A program made the translations under genes and the position numbers. This document shows, piece after piece, positions 17,771 to 26,027 of a stretch of 64,000 bases of DNA (its first letter is position 1; every line of letters begins with the position of its first letter). The stretch comes from Oscillospiraceae bacterium (GTDB lineage Bacteria > Bacillota > Clostridia > Oscillospirales > Ruminococcaceae): assembly GCA_017427265.1 (NCBI GenBank), contig JAFRTG010000010.1, forward strand, positions 1 through 64,000, in the 5' to 3' direction. The notes under the pieces were generated by a model. That model did not search any database, was not told the origin of the DNA, and worked only from the letters and a program-made list of their open reading frames with translations.

Positions 17771-19515
17771 TCATGCGCGACTGCTGATTTTCCAGCCTGC
17801 GGCTTCTTTTCTTTCGCCAATAAAGCGTTTGTAGATTCCGTCTTCGTTCATCAGTTCGGTGTGTCTGCCGTGCTGAACGATCTTGCCGCGGTCAATCACG
17901 AAAATCTGGTCTGCATTTTCCACGGTTTTCAGACGATGCGCAATCATGATAACCGTCTTTTCTCTGGTCAGTGATGCGACTGCCTGCATCAGCAGATTTT
18001 CATTCTCCGGATCAACATTGGCGGTCGCTTCGTCAAGAATAATAATCGGCGCATTCTTCATGATTGCTCTTGCAATGGAAATGCGCTGCCGCTCACCGCC
18101 GGACAGACTTGCACCGCCCTCGCCGATCACCGTATCGTATCCGTCCGGCAGCGCTGTGATGAAATCATGGCAGCAGGCAGCCTTTGCCGCTTGGATGACT
18201 TCTTCTCTGCTTGCATCAGGCTTGCCAAAGCGGATATTATTTTCAATCGTATCATTGAACAGATAGACATTCTGAAACACAAATGCAAAATTCTTCATCA
18301 GGCTGTCATAGCTGTATTCCCGGATATCCGTTCCGCCGAGGTGAATCTGTCCCTTGTCAATATCCCAGAACCGCGCCAAAAGCTGTGTGATCGTTGTTTT
18401 TCCGCCGCCGGACGGCCCGACAAATGCAGCCGTTGTTTTCTCCGGAATCTCAAATGATACATTGTCAATGATCTTCTTGGTATCATACGAAAAATCCACA
18501 TTCCGGACTGTCAGTGTCATATTTTCCGGCGTGATGTTCTTTCCGTCAATATCCATTGTCGGGGACGAAAGTGCCTCGTTTGCCTTGTCCACGCAGTTTT
18601 CAATGGTTCTGGTCAGTCCGTTGAACGCACCGACCTGATCGAGCGACTCAAAGATCATGAATGAACAAATCATCATCATCACCGCATAGACCAGACTCAT
18701 AGAACCGTTCAGATAAAACGCAATGCTCATCAGCATCATGACAACACCGGATATTTTGTTCAGACTGCTCAGAAGGAACATTGCGATTTCGTAGGTTGTC
18801 TCCAGATGCGTACTGTAAGTTGTGAATGCGTCAATCGAATCATCCACACTTGTGATGCTCCTGCCGAACAAATTGAAATTTCTGACCTCAGCGATACCTC
18901 TCACATATTCCAGAATCCTTGATACCATTGTATCCTGTGCGGTGGTTGCTTTGTCAGAGGTTTTGCTTTCCGCCCGGATCATCAGCTCTGTGCCGAGCAG
19001 ATAAACAGCCATTGTCGCTAGTGCCACAAGTGCGATCTCTGCCTTGAAAAAGAACATAGATGCGATGATGACAAGTGTCGTGATGATTCCTTTTGTAACA
19101 ACCATGACGCATCTTGTGGCAATGCCGGCGAGATTGTCCATTGTGTTTGTTGCTATGGATGTGACCTTGCCAAGTCCCTCGGTATTAAAATAGCCCATCG
19201 GCACATAGCGCAGATGCTCAGCAATTTCCATGCGCTTGATGGACGATGTGTGATAGCCGCCTCTGGTTTGCAGCATGGTTGTTTTCAGGGATACAAGCGT
19301 CTGCAAAACAATGGAGGCACATATGATGCCTGCCGCTGAATAAGCAGTCTGCTTCGACAGCCCGCCTTCCAGAATTGCCTTGACGACAACGAAAACAGCC
19401 GGAATCCGCATAGCGACAAAGAGCGCATGAAATACGCCGAGAAAGATTGAAAAATAAAACTGCTTTCGCTCTTTTTCACCGCAGAAATCAAAGAACTTTT
19501 TAATGTACGAAACAT
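17771..19515 (-). CDS. ABC exporter subunit (TMD-NBD), frameshifted near its start
   Basis: Half-transporter with an N-terminal six-helix membrane domain and a C-terminal ATPase: Walker A GPSGGGKTT, signature LSGGERQRISIARA, Walker B IIILDEATANVD and switch His (MIAHRLKT). The upstream partner gene ends TAATG, so the natural start is the ATG at 19515, behind AAAGGAGGAGG. From that ATG the frame reads MFRTLKSS and is wrong. One extra A in the run at 19497-19501 would give MFRTLKKFFDFCGEKERK, which joins the long ORF. As written, no good start exists in the main frame. The pair would form a heterodimeric exporter of the multidrug/peptide type; the substrate is unknown. It may be a mutated locus or a sequencing error. 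Confidence 0.8.
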
Positions 19516-21065
19516 TATGCCTCCTCCTTTCGCGCCGCAATGTGATTCTCCCACATACTTCTATAGAGCGGGCTTGCTTGCAGCAGCTCCTGCTGTGTGC
19601 CGGACGCTTCAATGTTGCCGTCATGAATCAGGAAAATTTTGTCTGCATCCGCGATGGTCGAAAGCCTGTGTGCAATCACGATCAGCGTTTTTCCGGCGGT
19701 CAGTCTGGAAAGCGCATTCTGAATGACAGCTTCACTTTCGGGGTCGGTGTAGCTCGTGGCTTCATCGAGAATTACAATGGGCGCATCCTTGAGCATTGCC
19801 CTTGCGATGGAAATACGCTGCCGTTCACCGCCGGACAGATGTCCGCCCGAACCGCCGCAGATGGTCTGATAGCCGTTTGCAAGGGACATGATGAAATCGT
19901 GGCAGCCGCATTTCTTTGCCGCTTCCATCACCTCTTCGTCGGTCGCACCCTCTCTGCCCATGCGGATGTTATCCATAACGCTTTTGTCAAAGAGATAATT
20001 CTCCTGCGAGACATACGCCACATACCGATTGTATACCGAAAGCGGCATATCCTTGATATTCACACCGCCGATTGTGATTGCACCGGAATCCACATCCCAG
20101 AGCGATGCAATCAGTCTTGCAATCGTGGATTTACCCGAACCGGACGGACCGACAAGCGCATTGACCGTACCGTCTGCGATTTCCATGCTGATGCTGTGCA
20201 GAATCTCTGTATCTTTGTAAGAAAACCGCACATTTTGCAGAGAAATTGCAAAGCTGCGGGGTTTGTTCTTGCTAACCGAAGGGCGAACCATATCCTTTTC
20301 GTCCATGACATCTGCCATATCGCTGACGATTTCGCCGATTCTCGACATATCATCCGCATAGCCGAATACGGTCACAAGCGGCGCAACTGTGCCAAAGGAC
20401 AGAATAATCAGTACGATCAGATCAGCCGGCGCAAGGCTGCCGTTCAGGCAATAAAACACGCCGGACGGAAGCAGTCCGAGCATGGTTGCCGGAAAACACG
20501 CCATGCCGAAATTCTGCCAGAAATTCTGACTCTGCATCCAGTCAATGAAGCAGTCAGCGCCTTCCTTTGCAGCTTTCACAAATTTCCCGTAGGATGTTTT
20601 GCTCTGCCCGAACGCCTTGATGACTTCGATGCCGCCGATATATTCAACGGTCGCGGCATTCAGCGCCTTTGTCTTTTTGATCGTGTTGGGATAATATTTC
20701 GGCGTGGATGCCATCATAACCGCAAATGCAATCAAGCCCGCAGGAATGCAGATCAGCTGCCACAGTCCGACTCTCCAGTCAATGTGCATCATATAGATGA
20801 ACATTGCAATCGCACCGATGATATTCGCAGTAAATTCCGGAACGACATGAGCAAGCGTCGGCTCTACCTGATCGGCTCTGTCGCAGATGATATTTTTGTA
20901 TTCGCCGGAGGAGCGTGCCTGCACTGCACCGAGCGGCATCGTGTTCAGCTTTTTCAGCAGCTTTTTCCGTGCATTACCGATCAGTCCGAAGGTCGCACCG
21001 TGCGAGGAATAAGTTGAAAATCCGTGAAATGCATACCGAAGCATCCAGAGAATCCCGATCTGCAA
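19515..21065 (-). CDS. ABC exporter subunit (TMD-NBD), N-terminally truncated
   Basis: Partner half-transporter, 516 residues as it stands against about 580-600 for the family. The first membrane helix and part of the second are missing: homology begins at ILWMLRYAFHGFSTYSSH near the 5' edge. The ATPase domain is complete (Walker A GPSGSGKST, signature LSGGERQRISIARA, Walker B IVILDEATSYTDPE, His in VIAHRLST). The apparent TTG start at 21065 has no ribosome site. Immediately beyond it, the opposite strand encodes the C-terminal end of another ABC ATPase (21081-21166), so the gene was probably cut by a rearrangement. With the frameshift in the next gene, the exporter is unlikely to work. Confidence 0.8.
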   Translation of the reverse strand: MQIGILWMLRYAFHGFSTYSSHGATFGLIGNARKKLLKKLNTMPLGAVQARSSGEYKNIICDRADQVEPTLAHVVPEFTANIIGAIAMFIYMMHIDWRVGLWQLICIPAGLIAFAVMMASTPKYYPNTIKKTKALNAATVEYIGGIEVIKAFGQSKTSYGKFVKAAKEGADCFIDWMQSQNFWQNFGMACFPATMLGLLPSGVFYCLNGSLAPADLIVLIILSFGTVAPLVTVFGYADDMSRIGEIVSDMADVMDEKDMVRPSVSKNKPRSFAISLQNVRFSYKDTEILHSISMEIADGTVNALVGPSGSGKSTIARLIASLWDVDSGAITIGGVNIKDMPLSVYNRYVAYVSQENYLFDKSVMDNIRMGREGATDEEVMEAAKKCGCHDFIMSLANGYQTICGGSGGHLSGGERQRISIARAMLKDAPIVILDEATSYTDPESEAVIQNALSRLTAGKTLIVIAHRLSTIADADKIFLIHDGNIEASGTQQELLQASPLYRSMWENHIAARKEEA

Positions 21066-21080
21066 ACCTCGTTGCGCTCC

Positions 21081-21166
21081 GTTTACAGTCTGTTATAAAT
21101 GCAGATGAGATCATCGTGATGGATGACGGCAGAATCATTGAACAGGGAACGCATGGATTACAATAA
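21081..21166 (+). pseudogene. Remnant of an ABC transporter ATPase C-terminus
   Basis: The plus strand encodes LRLQSVINADEIIVMDDGRI and IEQGTHGLQ before a TAA. This is the segment that follows the switch histidine in ABC exporter ATPase domains (consensus HRLxTVxxADxIxVxxxGxIxExGTH). No other part of that gene remains. It abuts, on the opposite strand, the broken 5' end of the exporter gene ending at 21065. Confidence 0.7.
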
Positions 21167-21230
21167 TCGCAAGAAAATGATTTCGCTCTTTATTCAAAAT
21201 GATGTTTTTGCGATTTCGTTCGGTTATCAC

Positions 21231-21259
21231 TTGACAATGAAACAGAAATATGCTATAAT
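21231..21259 (+). promoter_or_regulatory. Strong sigma-A promoter without an intact gene
   Basis: Perfect TTGACA (21231-21236), 17-base spacer, TATAAT (21254-21259), preceded by AT-rich sequence. It points away from the ABC genes. No complete gene follows before the tRNA genes on the other strand. Confidence 0.8.
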
Positions 21260-21268
21260 TTCAGCATG

Positions 21269-21345
21269 GTTAGCACTCGCTAATTATCAGTGGCTTAAAA
21301 TCGGTTGCCGCTGTACCATTTTCCCATTGGTTAGTGATAGCTAAC
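21269..21345 (+). promoter_or_regulatory. Two operator-like palindromes downstream of the orphan promoter
   Basis: GTTAGCACTCGCTAAT (21269-21284) and GTTAGTGATAGCTAAC (21330-21345) share GTTAG/CTAA(C) arms. The first begins ten bases after the -10 box, at the likely transcription start, the place for a repressor operator. Paired sites of this form are commonly bound by TetR-type repressors of drug exporters; that link is inference, because no regulator gene is present. The first arm also resembles half of a CIRCE element but lacks the inverted GAGTGCTAA partner. Confidence 0.5.
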
Positions 21346-21372
21346 GTTTTTATAATACAGAAAAAGGTCAGT

Positions 21373-21402
21373 ATGAGTGTTGTGATCGTAGGCGGCCGGT
21401 GA
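21373..21402 (+). pseudogene. Start of a DUF2325-like gene, cut after nine codons
   Basis: ATG with AAAAAGG upstream encodes MSVVIVGGR and stops. MSVVIVGG resembles the usual beginning of DUF2325 proteins. Only the start remains. Confidence 0.3.
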
Positions 21403-21449
21403 TGATCCTGCAAAACTGAAAGCACCCGGCGCGATCCGGCGTAAATAAC

Positions 21450-21477
21450 AAGCGGCTGTATTGGATTGCAGCCGCTT
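21450..21477 (+). terminator. Hairpin, probable terminator
   Basis: 9-bp stem AAGCGGCTG / CAGCCGCTT with a 10-base loop, followed by TGGTTTC on the plus strand. It lies 72 bases after the truncated DUF2325-like start. Confidence 0.5.
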
Positions 21478-21489
21478 TGGTTTCAAAAT

Positions 21490-21615
21490 ATGAAGATTTT
21501 ATATTTTATTGCTTTAGCCGCAATCATTGTACAAATCATTCGCTATATTGTGCGTCATCTGAATAACGGCGGCGGGTGCTGCGGAGAGCATGAACGGAAC
21601 CGCAATCTGTATTGA
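21490..21615 (+). pseudogene. Small membrane peptide with GGGCCGEHE motif, likely truncated heavy-metal-domain protein
   Basis: A 41-codon frame encodes one membrane helix (ILYFIALAAIIVQIIRYIV) followed by NNGGGCCGEHE and a short tail. In Clostridia, membrane-tethered CopZ-like proteins start with such a helix and a Cys-Cys-Gly-Glu-His motif before a heavy-metal-associated domain. Here the frame stops right after the motif, so the metal domain is missing. No ribosome site is visible. Read as a remnant; an intact small protein is the alternative. Confidence 0.35.
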
Positions 21616-21748
21616 CTACCAGTTCTCTTATAAAGAAGCCTATTTTTGCGGCACTGGGTTTTGATTTCTCTAAACGAAATCGACAAATCCATTGAACCCC
21701 GAGAACGGCCAATCATTAAAGTGCCACGCAAGGTTGAATAAGCAAAAA

Positions 21749-21778
21749 GAGGGGTTCACCATAAACGGCGAACCCCTC
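21749..21778. terminator. Bidirectional hairpin terminator
   Basis: 9-bp stem GAGGGGTTC / GAACCCCTC with a 12-base loop. A-tract before and T-tract on the minus strand (CTTTTTGC). Confidence 0.55.
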
Positions 21779-21825
21779 AAAAATTATTTGTAGTGTCCTG
21801 ATAGAGCCCTAAACCGGTATACAAA

Positions 21826-21870
21826 CGAAATACGCCGTTTTCCTCAACTTCGGAAAACGGCGTATTTTCG
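21826..21870 (-). terminator. Terminator of the tRNA operon
   Basis: Very long stem (CGAAATACGCCGTTTTCC against its complement with one bulged A), 15 bases beyond the 3' end of the tRNA-Ala gene on the minus strand. Confidence 0.65.
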
Positions 21871-21884
21871 TGAATTTCATTGAG

Positions 21885-21957
21885 TGGAGCATACGGGATT
21901 CGAACCCGTGACCCCCACACTGCCAGTGTGGTGCGCTCCCAGCTGCGCTAATGCCCC
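21885..21957 (-). tRNA. tRNA-Ala (GGC)
   Basis: Minus-strand cloverleaf of 73 bases: acceptor GGGGCAT / ATGCTCC with one G-U pair, anticodon stem CCACA / TGTGG around loop CTGGCAG (anticodon GGC), T-loop GGTTCGAATCC. The 3' CCA is not encoded. It is second in a two-tRNA operon after tRNA-Ser. Confidence 0.95.
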
Positions 21958-21963
21958 AGATGG

Positions 21964-22051
21964 CGGAGATGGTGGGATTCGAACCCACGGAGCATTTTAC
22001 TGCTCAAACGATTTCGAGTCGTTCTCGTTATGACCACTTCGATACATCTCC
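21964..22051 (-). tRNA. tRNA-Ser (CGA)
   Basis: Minus-strand class II tRNA of 88 bases with a long variable arm (GAGCAGTAAAATGCTC). Acceptor GGAGATG / CATCTCC, anticodon stem AACGA / TCGTT around CTCGAAA (anticodon CGA), T-loop GGTTCGAATCC. Discriminator G; CCA not encoded. Confidence 0.95.
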
Positions 22052-22085
22052 GCAGATCCGGCAGTCCCATCTGCCCGACTTGAAT

Positions 22086-22114
22086 ATTATAACACATTAC
22101 CGAAAAAAAATCAA
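22086..22114 (-). promoter_or_regulatory. Promoter of the tRNA-Ser/tRNA-Ala operon
   Basis: On the minus strand TTGATT (22109-22114) and TATAAT (22086-22091) are 17 bases apart, about 35 bases before the tRNA-Ser 5' end. Confidence 0.7.
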
Positions 22115-22151
22115 GGGTTTTTCAAAAAAAATATGTTTTTTCAGGAATCAC

Positions 22152-22180
22152 TTGTTTTTTTCGGAAAGATATGCTATAAT
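22152..22180 (+). promoter_or_regulatory. Promoter of the GH9 cellulase gene
   Basis: TTGTTT (22152-22157), 17 bases, TATAAT (22175-22180). The leader that follows holds a hairpin (ATGCCC / GGGCAT, 22191-22212) just before the ribosome site. The promoter is back to back with the tRNA promoter. Confidence 0.7.
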
Positions 22181-22234
22181 ATCAGTAAGAATGCCCAGAA
22201 ACAAAAGGGCATCAATTTGAGGAGGGGTTATTTT

Positions 22235-24832
22235 ATGGGTAATTTGAAACGCAGAACAAAAAAGACACTCGCTGCGCTGCTTGCTGCCATCACGTCTGCG
22301 GCTGCGCTGCCCTACTCAGGGCCGATACAGATTTCCGCAGCGGAATCGGCACTCGACTTAAACTACGCCAAGGCGCTGCAGTATTCGATCTATTTCTACG
22401 ATGCGAATATGTGCGGAACGGAGGTCGGCGAGCACACCCGCCTTTCATGGCGCGATGACTGCCACACCTACGACGCACATGTCCCGATGGTGCCGTGGGA
22501 CGGCAACACGGTAGAAGGCGGCGGCACCAACCTTTCGCAGGCATTCATGGACAAGTACAAGGATGTCCTTGACCCGGACGGCGACGGCACGATTGACGTT
22601 GCAGGCGGTATGCATGATGCCGGTGACCACGTTGAATTCGGTATGCCGGAAAACTACGCTGCCGCAACACTCGGCTGGGGCTACTATGAGTTCCGCGATT
22701 CCTACACCGCACTCAAGCAGGACGATCACATTGAGACGGTTCTCCGCCACTTCAACGACTATCTGATGAAGTGTACCTTCCGTGACAAAGACGGCACTGT
22801 CATTGCACACTGCTATCAGGTCGGCGAAGGCGGAATCGACCACGCAATCTGGGAGGCGCCGGAGGTTGACACGATGGTGCGCCCGGCTTACTTCCTGACC
22901 GCCGAAAAGCCGCAGACTGACTACGTCGTATCTGCGTGCGCCTCGCTGGCAATCAACTACCTCAACTTCAAAGATTCTGATGCAGAATATGCAGAGAAAT
23001 GCCTTGATTATGCACTGGCACTCTGGGATTTTGCCAATGCCAATGAGAAATCGCTCTCAGACAACGGCGACGGTCCCGGACAGTTCTATAATTCAAGCAA
23101 GTGGGAGGATGATTACTGCTGGGCTGCAGCATGGCTGTACAGAGCGACCGGCGATGCCTCCGTATTTGACTACGCCTACAAGATTTTCGACTATTACGCA
23201 GCTTCCGGCTGGGTATACTGCTGGAACGATGTGTGGAGCGGCGCTTCCATCCTCTGGGCTGCGATCAATCAGGAACACCCTGAACTTGATATGGTGCAGA
23301 AGATCAGAGACGCACAGGGCAAAAACGAGTATGTATTCAAGGACTTCTGGGATGATGACTGCGTCGGCAAGATTCTGTCTACATACAAGGCAAAAACGAC
23401 GCCGCAGGGCATGGTCTTTATCGACGTCTGGGGCAGCTGCCGCTATGCTTCCGCATTTGCACTCTGCTGCGCCGTCTATGACAAGTACCATAACGACGGC
23501 AAGCCGAGCGAGTGGAGCGAGTTCGGCAAAAAGCAAATTGACTATATCCTCGGCGACAACGATATTACCTATAAGGAAACCGCAAAGCAGACGGTTCTCG
23601 CAGGCAGAAACGGCGAACACGGCAAGAGAGTGTTCCTGTGCGGCTATGACGACACCTATTCCGTCATGAACCCGCATCACCGCGCTGCTTCCGGTCTCAC
23701 AATGGCAGAGGATCCCCGCCAGCAGAAGCACACGCTCTGGGGTGCACTGGCAGGCGGACCTGACAACAAGGATGCGCACAGCGACAGCACGAATGACTGG
23801 CGCGAAAACGAGGTTACAATCGACTACAATGCAGCGTTCGTCGGCGCCTGTGCAGCAATGTACCAGTACTACGGCACGGACGATATGAAGGTCACCGAGA
23901 ATTTCCCGCCGGCCGAGCAGGTCAGCGAGGATGAGCAGAGCGGCACCGGCTACTGGGTCGAAGCAATGGGACGCGATGTCCGCAATGACGACGGCACAGG
24001 TGCTGTGGAAGTTTCCCTCAAGGTATACTCCGGCCTGCCGAAGCCCTCGAAGGACATCACAGTCAGATACTATATCGACCTTTCCGAGGTCGCAAAACCG
24101 GATATCGTAAAAGCCAAGAAGCTCTACGACCAGGCGGAAGCTGAAATCAAAGGATCTTCCATCGAAGTCAGCAATCCTGTGAAATGGGACAAGATGGATA
24201 ATGTATACTATGTTGAGCTCAAGTGGGATGGCTGCACCTTTGCAAATAGCGGCAAGAAGACGCAGTTCGAGGTCGGCTTCTACGGCATCGGTTATACCGA
24301 TCCGGACACCCACAAATATGTCGTTTACGACTGGGATCCGTCCAATGACTGGAGCTTCAAGACACTGAAGCTGGGTGAAAAGGGTGACTTCTATGAAGTC
24401 GAGAACCCGCCGGAGGTGCTCAACGAGCATATCTGCATCTATGAGAACGGCGTTCTGCTCGGCGGCACCGAGCCGGACGGCACCGTGCCTGCGGAGCCTG
24501 AAAAGACTACGACCGCACCGGTCACCACAACAGCCAAGCAGACCACCACGACCAAGTCTGTTGTCACAACAACAGATAACGGCGCTTCCGTTACGACCAC
24601 AAAGCCCGGAAAAAATGACAATATCACAATGCTGGGCGACGCAAACCTTGACAATGCAGTCGATGTATCGGATGCCGTTCTTGTCGCAAAATTCGTCAGC
24701 GGCGACAGCTCCGCTACTATCTACGATCAGGGCAGACGCAATGCTGACTGCAACAAGGATAACGATGTCACACCTGAGGACATCACGCTGATCCTCAAGC
24801 ATATTGCAAAACTCGAGCTGCTGACAAACTGA
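22235..24832 (+). CDS. Cellulosomal GH9 endoglucanase with CBM3-like module and dockerin
   Basis: An 865-residue secreted glucanase. Order: signal peptide (1-~36, cut near ISAA-ES); GH9 catalytic domain (~38-560) with DAGDH at 128-132, the catalytic-site His region NPHHRAASG (~478), and the acid Glu in ENEVTIDYNAAF (~525); a CBM3-type module (~570-740, starting GTGYWVEAMGRDV), which in GH9-CBM3c enzymes confers processivity; a Thr-rich linker; and a type I dockerin from ~798 with two Ca-binding repeats (GDANLDNAVDVSDAV and ADCNKDNDVTPEDI). It cleaves beta-1,4-glucan and is docked to a scaffoldin not encoded in this window. The start ATG 22235 follows GAGGAGGGG. It is a single-gene unit with its own promoter and terminator. 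Confidence 0.95.
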   Translation: MGNLKRRTKKTLAALLAAITSAAALPYSGPIQISAAESALDLNYAKALQYSIYFYDANMCGTEVGEHTRLSWRDDCHTYDAHVPMVPWDGNTVEGGGTNLSQAFMDKYKDVLDPDGDGTIDVAGGMHDAGDHVEFGMPENYAAATLGWGYYEFRDSYTALKQDDHIETVLRHFNDYLMKCTFRDKDGTVIAHCYQVGEGGIDHAIWEAPEVDTMVRPAYFLTAEKPQTDYVVSACASLAINYLNFKDSDAEYAEKCLDYALALWDFANANEKSLSDNGDGPGQFYNSSKWEDDYCWAAAWLYRATGDASVFDYAYKIFDYYAASGWVYCWNDVWSGASILWAAINQEHPELDMVQKIRDAQGKNEYVFKDFWDDDCVGKILSTYKAKTTPQGMVFIDVWGSCRYASAFALCCAVYDKYHNDGKPSEWSEFGKKQIDYILGDNDITYKETAKQTVLAGRNGEHGKRVFLCGYDDTYSVMNPHHRAASGLTMAEDPRQQKHTLWGALAGGPDNKDAHSDSTNDWRENEVTIDYNAAFVGACAAMYQYYGTDDMKVTENFPPAEQVSEDEQSGTGYWVEAMGRDVRNDDGTGAVEVSLKVYSGLPKPSKDITVRYYIDLSEVAKPDIVKAKKLYDQAEAEIKGSSIEVSNPVKWDKMDNVYYVELKWDGCTFANSGKKTQFEVGFYGIGYTDPDTHKYVVYDWDPSNDWSFKTLKLGEKGDFYEVENPPEVLNEHICIYENGVLLGGTEPDGTVPAEPEKTTTAPVTTTAKQTTTTKSVVTTTDNGASVTTTKPGKNDNITMLGDANLDNAVDVSDAVLVAKFVSGDSSATIYDQGRRNADCNKDNDVTPEDITLILKHIAKLELLTN

Positions 24833-24852
24833 TAACGCAAATTACGCACAAC

Positions 24853-24883
24853 GCCTGCTGCCGTTTTTCACGCGGCAGCAGGC
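24853..24883 (+). terminator. Terminator of the GH9 gene
   Basis: 11-bp perfect stem GCCTGCTGCCG / CGGCAGCAGGC, 9-base loop, then ATTCCGTTTT. Confidence 0.75.
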
Positions 24884-24913
24884 ATTCCGTTTTGAATGGA
24901 AAGGAGTCAAAAA

Positions 24914-25990
24914 ATGATGCAGATTCAAGAGATCCGTGAACTTGCAATGGACACCGGCGTATTCTTCCCGCTCGCATTTCAGGCAGATGACCTCGGAACA
25001 GCCGCAGAGCTGCACGGACATACCCTGCCGAACCGCAGCGTACTGATGATGCAGGAAGGACGTGACGGCGACGCTTCCGGCGCTCCGACCGCAAAAACGA
25101 TCGAACGCTATACGGCTGCAGTCCGCGACCGCTCCTGCAGCATCGTCTGGCTTGAGCCTGCTGCCGTTTCTCCGGAAAGCAGAAAGCACGAGAACGGTCT
25201 TGCACTGACGGAACAAACGCAGGCGGCCTTTGCGGATCTGATTGCGGCAATCCGCGCCGCCGCCCGTGAGGCGCACGGCACCGAACCGCTCATTGTTGCG
25301 CTCCTTGACCATGCGGGACATCATGCGCTGTATCCGGTCTCGATGGAGCACAGCCCGAGTCTGCCGACAGATGCACGGATCCTGACCGATGACGAGCTGA
25401 CGGCACTTGTCGTGCAGTGCGCCAATGCGGCGAAATTCGCTGCAAAGGCCGGCGCCGACGGCATCGCGCTCAACGCGGCCGACCGCAGTCTGTTCGGCGA
25501 AAGTCTGGCTGCCTTCCACCGCGACGGAAAATTCGGCGGCGATTTCGATGACCGCACCCGCTTTGTCCGCGACTGCTACACCGCCATGAAAATGCTGACG
25601 CCCGATTCCGTGTTCTACACGATCCGTCTGACGCTCAGCGACGGCATTCCGCAGCCCGACGGCTGGGGCATGGCATTTGAAGATACCGCAGCCCCCGACC
25701 TCTATGAGCCGGGACTGCTCCTGAAAATCATGCGCGCACTTTACGGCGTTGAACTTGTGCTCTGCACAATCGGCGTTCCGGATATCAACTGGCTCTGCGA
25801 ACCGGAGAAGGAAAGCGATCTGATCCGGCTCAGCAGACTGTGCACCTGCATCGCCATGCTCGACAGCGATCTGCAGCAGAATGTGCAGCTGATCGTGCCG
25901 GAGATTCCGTCTGAGGAGATTCCGTTTGCAAATCTTGCGTCCGGTATGATCGCGGGCGAATTTGCATCCTTCGGCGGTTTCCTCGGCTGA
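24914..25990 (+). CDS. Old Yellow Enzyme-like TIM-barrel protein with altered active site
   Basis: A 358-residue protein that follows the plan of FMN-dependent ene-reductases: LPNRSVLMMQEGRDGD matches the usual LKNRxxxAPM start; RYTAAVRDRSCSIVWLEPAAVSPESR matches the RY...GGxGLIIxE segment; and AAKFAAKAGADGIALNAADRSLFGESL matches the AAxxAxxAGFDGVEIHxAHGYLLxQFL segment. The His-x-x-His pair that normally binds the substrate carbonyl is replaced by Asn-x-x-Asp, and the C-terminal GRPxLADP region is shortened (GMIAGEFASFGGFLG at the very end). It may be a redox-inactive relative or use another substrate. ATG 24914 lies seven bases after AAGGAG. Followed by rqcH on the same strand. Confidence 0.7.
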   Translation: MMQIQEIRELAMDTGVFFPLAFQADDLGTAAELHGHTLPNRSVLMMQEGRDGDASGAPTAKTIERYTAAVRDRSCSIVWLEPAAVSPESRKHENGLALTEQTQAAFADLIAAIRAAAREAHGTEPLIVALLDHAGHHALYPVSMEHSPSLPTDARILTDDELTALVVQCANAAKFAAKAGADGIALNAADRSLFGESLAAFHRDGKFGGDFDDRTRFVRDCYTAMKMLTPDSVFYTIRLTLSDGIPQPDGWGMAFEDTAAPDLYEPGLLLKIMRALYGVELVLCTIGVPDINWLCEPEKESDLIRLSRLCTCIAMLDSDLQQNVQLIVPEIPSEEIPFANLASGMIAGEFASFGGFLG

Positions 25991-26027
25991 TTTCACAGCG
26001 CGTCACCAGAAAGAAAGGAGCCCTTTT

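Larger units (their letters stand above)
21616..21884. other. Non-coding stretch with gene-end debris and two hairpins
   Basis: No intact gene. A possible C-terminal tail (ERPIIKVPRKVE then TAA at about 21742) is all that resembles protein. Two strong hairpins follow (21749-21778 and 21826-21870). Confidence 0.4.

Noticed and set aside
19503-21017. 504-codon open frame on the plus strand
   Set aside because: It is the exact antisense of the ABC exporter gene, has no ribosome site, and reads as low-complexity Cys/His/Arg-rich sequence without domains.
21269-21284. CIRCE (HrcA) element
   Set aside because: The TTAGCACTC half is present but the spaced inverted half GAGTGCTAA is not; the site is a short palindrome instead.
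23093-24802. 569-codon open frame on the minus strand
   Set aside because: Antisense to the GH9-dockerin gene; the frame is open only because of GC-rich codon bias on the other strand.
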